From an uncultured Fretibacterium sp. (GTDB lineage Bacteria; Synergistota; Synergistia; Synergistales; Aminobacteriaceae): 7,123 nucleotides of DNA. The notes under the pieces were generated by a model. The model saw nothing but the letters and a program-made list of their open reading frames with translations, made no database searches and had not been told where the DNA came from. Below, in pieces: positions 5,371 to 7,123 of the stretch. Each line of letters starts with the position of its first letter. Within the stretch, counting starts at the first letter, position 1. A program made the translations under genes and the position numbers. Location: contig CALGGR010000320.1 of NCBI GenBank assembly GCA_937915755.1, positions 1 through 7,123 on the forward strand, given 5' to 3'.

Positions 5371-5401
5371 TCACCACAGCTCAACTTCACCACAGCTCAA
5401 C
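5371..5401 (-). repeat. 16-bp tandem duplication of the HTH/DUF6465 gene end
   Basis: TCACCACAGCTCAAC at 5371-5385 and again at 5387-5401. On the minus strand each copy reads GTTGAGCTGTGGTGA, that is the last codons V-E-L-W plus the stop. The gene ends in the first copy met; the second is a spare tail. Confidence 0.7.
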
Positions 5402-5728
5402 CAATCCAGTCTCTTTTCCTTTAACCCAATAAGCCTTGCCCTCGTCAGCTCTGACGTAAATCTTATCAACAACTCCGACTTTATTAGCAGCGCTGACTTT
5501 ATCCTTGATCTCCTTCGGCGTTATCTCTTGCCCTGACGGGGATTGAATGATGATCGGCTCGTAATATCTCTTCCAAGACGAGAGAGTCTGCCACGCAAAG
5601 CCGTAAGCCTTAGCAACAGGCTGGACGCCAACCTCTGCCGCTTTGGCGACAAGAGTTGCCTTCTCTTCAGGGGAATAGGTCTTTTTCTTTGGCGGCAGGC
5701 CGTTCTGTCCTGGTGTGAGTTCTTCCAT
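5387..5728 (-). CDS. Small HTH protein with DUF6465-like C-terminus
   Basis: 113 aa from ATG 5728, chosen because AAAGGA (5739-5744) lies 10 nt upstream; a GTG at 5764 in frame would overlap the previous gene. Residues 1-16 are a Pro/Lys-rich tail. Residues 18-56 form an HTH of the transposase-OrfA/homeodomain-like type: YSPEEKATLVAKA, then VQPVAKAYG, then WQTLSSWKR as recognition helix. After a linker (57-85), residues 86-113 (KIYVRADEGKAYWV and the GLVELW end) resemble the C-terminus of DUF6465 proteins of anaerobic bacteria. There is no catalytic DDE domain, so this is not a complete transposase. Likely role: DNA-binding accessory or regulator encoded with the integrase and RHH protein; the target is unknown. 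It lies 32 nt downstream of the RHH stop, and its 3' end is tandemly duplicated. Confidence 0.7.
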   Translation of the reverse strand: MEELTPGQNGLPPKKKTYSPEEKATLVAKAAEVGVQPVAKAYGFAWQTLSSWKRYYEPIIIQSPSGQEITPKEIKDKVSAANKVGVVDKIYVRADEGKAYWVKGKETGLVELW

Positions 5729-5760
5729 GTTAACACATTCCTTTCTTTTAGAAGATATTA

Positions 5761-6024
5761 TCACATACTGACCCCATTTTGCTGGCTGCTCCCATTTTGC
5801 TGGCTGCTATCGTTACGCTGGCTGCTCCCATTACGCTGACGATCGAACTCTTCCCGTTCCTGTTCCTGCTTTTTTGCAAAGTCCAGTTCAGCCGACTTGC
5901 TGTCGATATACATTTTCAACGCACGGTTCATGAGTTCGGTTATTTTAATGTTCTCATGCCTAGCTACGAGCTTCATATCGCGGTCAGTCTCGTCAGAGAG
6001 ATATACGCTTATTTTTGCTGCCAT
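5761..6024 (-). CDS. Ribbon-helix-helix DNA-binding protein with repeat tail
   Basis: 87 aa. The N-terminus fits the Arc/MetJ/CopG ribbon-helix-helix fold: strand AKISVYLS (3-10), helix 1 (11-23), turn, helix 2 ITELMNRALKMYIDSK (28-43). RHH proteins dimerise and bind DNA with the strand. Then comes a charged helix rich in K/E/Q (45-63) and four six-residue repeats, RNGSSQ, RNDSSQ, QNGSSQ, QNGVSM (64-87), encoded by an 18-bp tandem repeat. The start is supported by AAGGAGA (6034-6040), 9 nt upstream. It sits 65 nt after the integrase with no terminator between, so co-transcription is likely. Possible jobs: operon autorepressor, recombination accessory factor (like Arc-type or excisionase-like RHH proteins) or plasmid-type partition/antitoxin. 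No toxin partner is seen next to it. Confidence 0.82.
   Translation of the reverse strand: MAAKISVYLSDETDRDMKLVARHENIKITELMNRALKMYIDSKSAELDFAKKQEQEREEFDRQRNGSSQRNDSSQQNGSSQQNGVSM
5764..5835 (-). repeat. Four 18-bp coding repeats at the RHH C-terminus
   Basis: 72 nt, four units of 18 bp encoding the (R/Q)N(G/D)SSQ repeats. The + strand shows repeated GCTGGCTGCT blocks. Units are near-identical at DNA level, so copy number could change by slippage without breaking the frame. Confidence 0.75.
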
Positions 6025-6033
6025 TCTGTTTTA

Positions 6034-6040
6034 TCTCCTT
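6034..6040 (-). promoter_or_regulatory. Shine-Dalgarno of the RHH gene
   Basis: AAGGAGA on the minus strand, 9 nt before ATG 6024. The strongest ribosome-binding site in this operon. Confidence 0.6.
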
Positions 6041-6057
6041 TCTCTGTAGATATTTTC

Positions 6058-6087
6058 TTCTATGAACACTTTTTCTATGAACACTTT
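6058..6087 (-). repeat. Perfect 15-bp tandem repeat between integrase and RHH gene
   Basis: TTCTATGAACACTTT at 6058-6072 and 6073-6087, immediately after the integrase stop (6090-6092). Tandem short repeats of this kind are typical RHH-protein or recombinase accessory binding sites; here that is inference. Confidence 0.7.
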
Positions 6088-6089
6088 CT

Positions 6090-7013
6090 TTATGAGAATA
6101 TAGCATCACTTATCATATTTTCACATGAACTTTTCACCCTGTCCACAGTGTGGGAGTAAATCTGAGTAGTAGTAATGTTGGAATGGCGAGCAAAAGCCTG
6201 AACGTCAGCCAGGTCAGCCCCAGCCAATAAAGAGAGAGTAACGGCAGAATGTCTTAAACTGTGAGCACTAAGGCGCGTAGAATCAAAACCGGCTTTTCTC
6301 ATAGCCTTCTTTGCGATCCCTGATATAGTGCGAGTAGTTAAACGGCCATTCCTGTTGCGGTTGCTTGTGCTGACGAACAGAGCGTCCCCACCGCTTGTGC
6401 GCTCTGACAGATACTCATTTATCGCCTTTAACACCGGTTCTGGCAGCTTAACAAACTCGGTTCTGTCTTTTCTGCCTTTGCCCTGAACGTAAAGAACTGT
6501 GAAGTCGCCGAGAATCCTTATATCTTCAACATTAGCACGACTCACCTCTATAGTTCTTAAGCCACCGACGCTCATCAATGCCATTATCGCGTAGTTCCTT
6601 TTACCTTCAAGAGTCTCACGTTTTATTGTGCTCAACAGCAGCTTTAACTGCTTTGCGCCAAGGAAGTCTCTTTTGTGTCCTCTTTCCTGCTTTGGAGCTT
6701 TAACGCCGACAGCCACATTCTGAAAAATGTTTTTCTGTTCACACCAAGAGAAGAAACGGCGAGTAGCGGCAAGATAGAGAGCAATGGTTGCAGATTTACA
6801 GTTTCGAGCTTCTAAGTTTTTTTTGAACAAGAGAATATCGTCATATGTAGGTGTGGTAATATTGTTACTATGGAAAAAAGCGAATAACTGCTTTAACGCT
6901 CTACGGTAAGTGGCCATAGTTTTCTCAGACACGTCAAGGAATAAGAAGAAGTCGGTTAAAAGATATTCACCGAAAGACTTAATATCAGAATACTGTTTTT
7001 CCTCTAAATTCAT
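6090..7013 (-). CDS. Tyrosine recombinase/integrase (XerC/XerD-like)
   Basis: 307 aa, normal for simple Xer-type recombinases. Residues 12-105 form the core-binding (SAM-like) domain; residues 117-300 form the catalytic domain. Active-site residues are all visible: Arg153 (GGLRTIE), Lys179 (QGKGRKD), His251 and Arg254 (AHSLRHS), His277 (ARHSN) and the nucleophile Tyr286 (TTTQIYSH). There is no arm-binding N-terminal domain of the lambda type. Start ATG 7013 has AAGGAG 12 nt upstream and a second purine tract (AAAAGGG) closer. It is the first gene of an apparent operon with the RHH and HTH/DUF6465 genes, so it is more likely a mobile-element or plasmid-resolution recombinase than the housekeeping XerC/D. 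No dif-like or tRNA attachment site is identifiable in the window. Confidence 0.95.
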   Translation of the reverse strand: MNLEEKQYSDIKSFGEYLLTDFFLFLDVSEKTMATYRRALKQLFAFFHSNNITTPTYDDILLFKKNLEARNCKSATIALYLAATRRFFSWCEQKNIFQNVAVGVKAPKQERGHKRDFLGAKQLKLLLSTIKRETLEGKRNYAIMALMSVGGLRTIEVSRANVEDIRILGDFTVLYVQGKGRKDRTEFVKLPEPVLKAINEYLSERTSGGDALFVSTSNRNRNGRLTTRTISGIAKKAMRKAGFDSTRLSAHSLRHSAVTLSLLAGADLADVQAFARHSNITTTQIYSHTVDRVKSSCENMISDAIFS

Positions 7014-7041
7014 TTATCCCTTTTACTCCTTAACATTTTGA

Positions 7042-7079
7042 GTATAAATATTATACATTTCAGGCTCAAAAACTGTAAA
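7042..7079 (-). promoter_or_regulatory. Integrase operon promoter with overlapping dyad
   Basis: TTTACA (7074-7079), 18-nt spacer, TATAAT (7050-7055) on the minus strand: one mismatch to sigma70 consensus in total. A dyad GTATAA-ATA-TTATAC (7042-7056) overlaps the -10 and could be an operator for the RHH or HTH product; the regulator is not known. Confidence 0.65.
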
Positions 7080-7123
7080 GTTTCATTAGCAGAAATTGAA
7101 AGTATGAGTATTTTCAAAGATTA

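Noticed and set aside
4811..5377. 188-codon minus-strand frame opposite the GIY-YIG gene
   Set aside because: It runs through the repeat island and antisense to a well-conserved domain; the protein is unlike any family I know and begins at a GTG in a duplicated tail.
5779..6159. Hydrophobic + strand frame that could pass for a membrane protein
   Set aside because: It is antisense to the RHH gene; its repeats are the 18-bp and 15-bp repeats read backward.

Overview
The window is a 7.1-kb stretch of moderate-GC bacterial chromosome or integrated element. Most genes have Shine-Dalgarno sites and sigma70-type promoters can be proposed, which fits an anaerobic gut-type bacterium. Protein flavour (type-B carboxylesterase relatives, DUF6465-like tail, IS110) would suit Synergistota or Bacillota, but I cannot fix the phylum from sequence alone. 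No rRNA, tRNA or CRISPR array is visible.

Layout. (1) 163-1734 (+): a type-B carboxylesterase-fold protein whose catalytic Ser and His are replaced, so it looks like a pseudoenzyme. (2) 1735-2122: no secure gene; a possible remnant of a small membrane protein on the + strand. (3) 2123-2662 (-): a pRiA4b ORF-3-like protein with a doubtful N-terminus. (4) about 2770-4316 (-): an IS110-family insertion sequence. It has an intact DEDD/Ser transposase, a 5' non-coding leader with hairpins and repeats where IS110-group elements encode their bridge RNA, and an 11-of-12 direct repeat at its proposed ends. (5) 4422-4731 (-): an XRE-type helix-turn-helix regulator that is out of frame with its own ATG and Shine-Dalgarno by one base. 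(6) 4871-5131 (+): a divergent YhbQ-type GIY-YIG protein, possibly leaderless. (7) 5132-5386: a repeat island with 16-bp tandem units, facing inverted arms and a central 14-bp palindrome. (8) 7013 down to 5387 (-): an apparent operon of tyrosine recombinase, ribbon-helix-helix protein with an 18-bp-repeat tail, and HTH/DUF6465-like protein, driven by a good promoter at 7050-7079.

How it fits together. The right third looks like a small recombination module: an integrase, two small DNA-binding proteins and, just past the last gene, a symmetric repeat island that could be its DNA substrate. The middle has been hit by IS110. Two genes flanking the IS (the XRE regulator and the pRiA4b-like gene) each read better if one base near the start is removed, so this accessory region may be decaying, or it may hold sequence errors. 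The most interesting items are the repeat island beside the integrase operon, the IS110 leader with its possible target-guide match, and the catalytically dead esterase.
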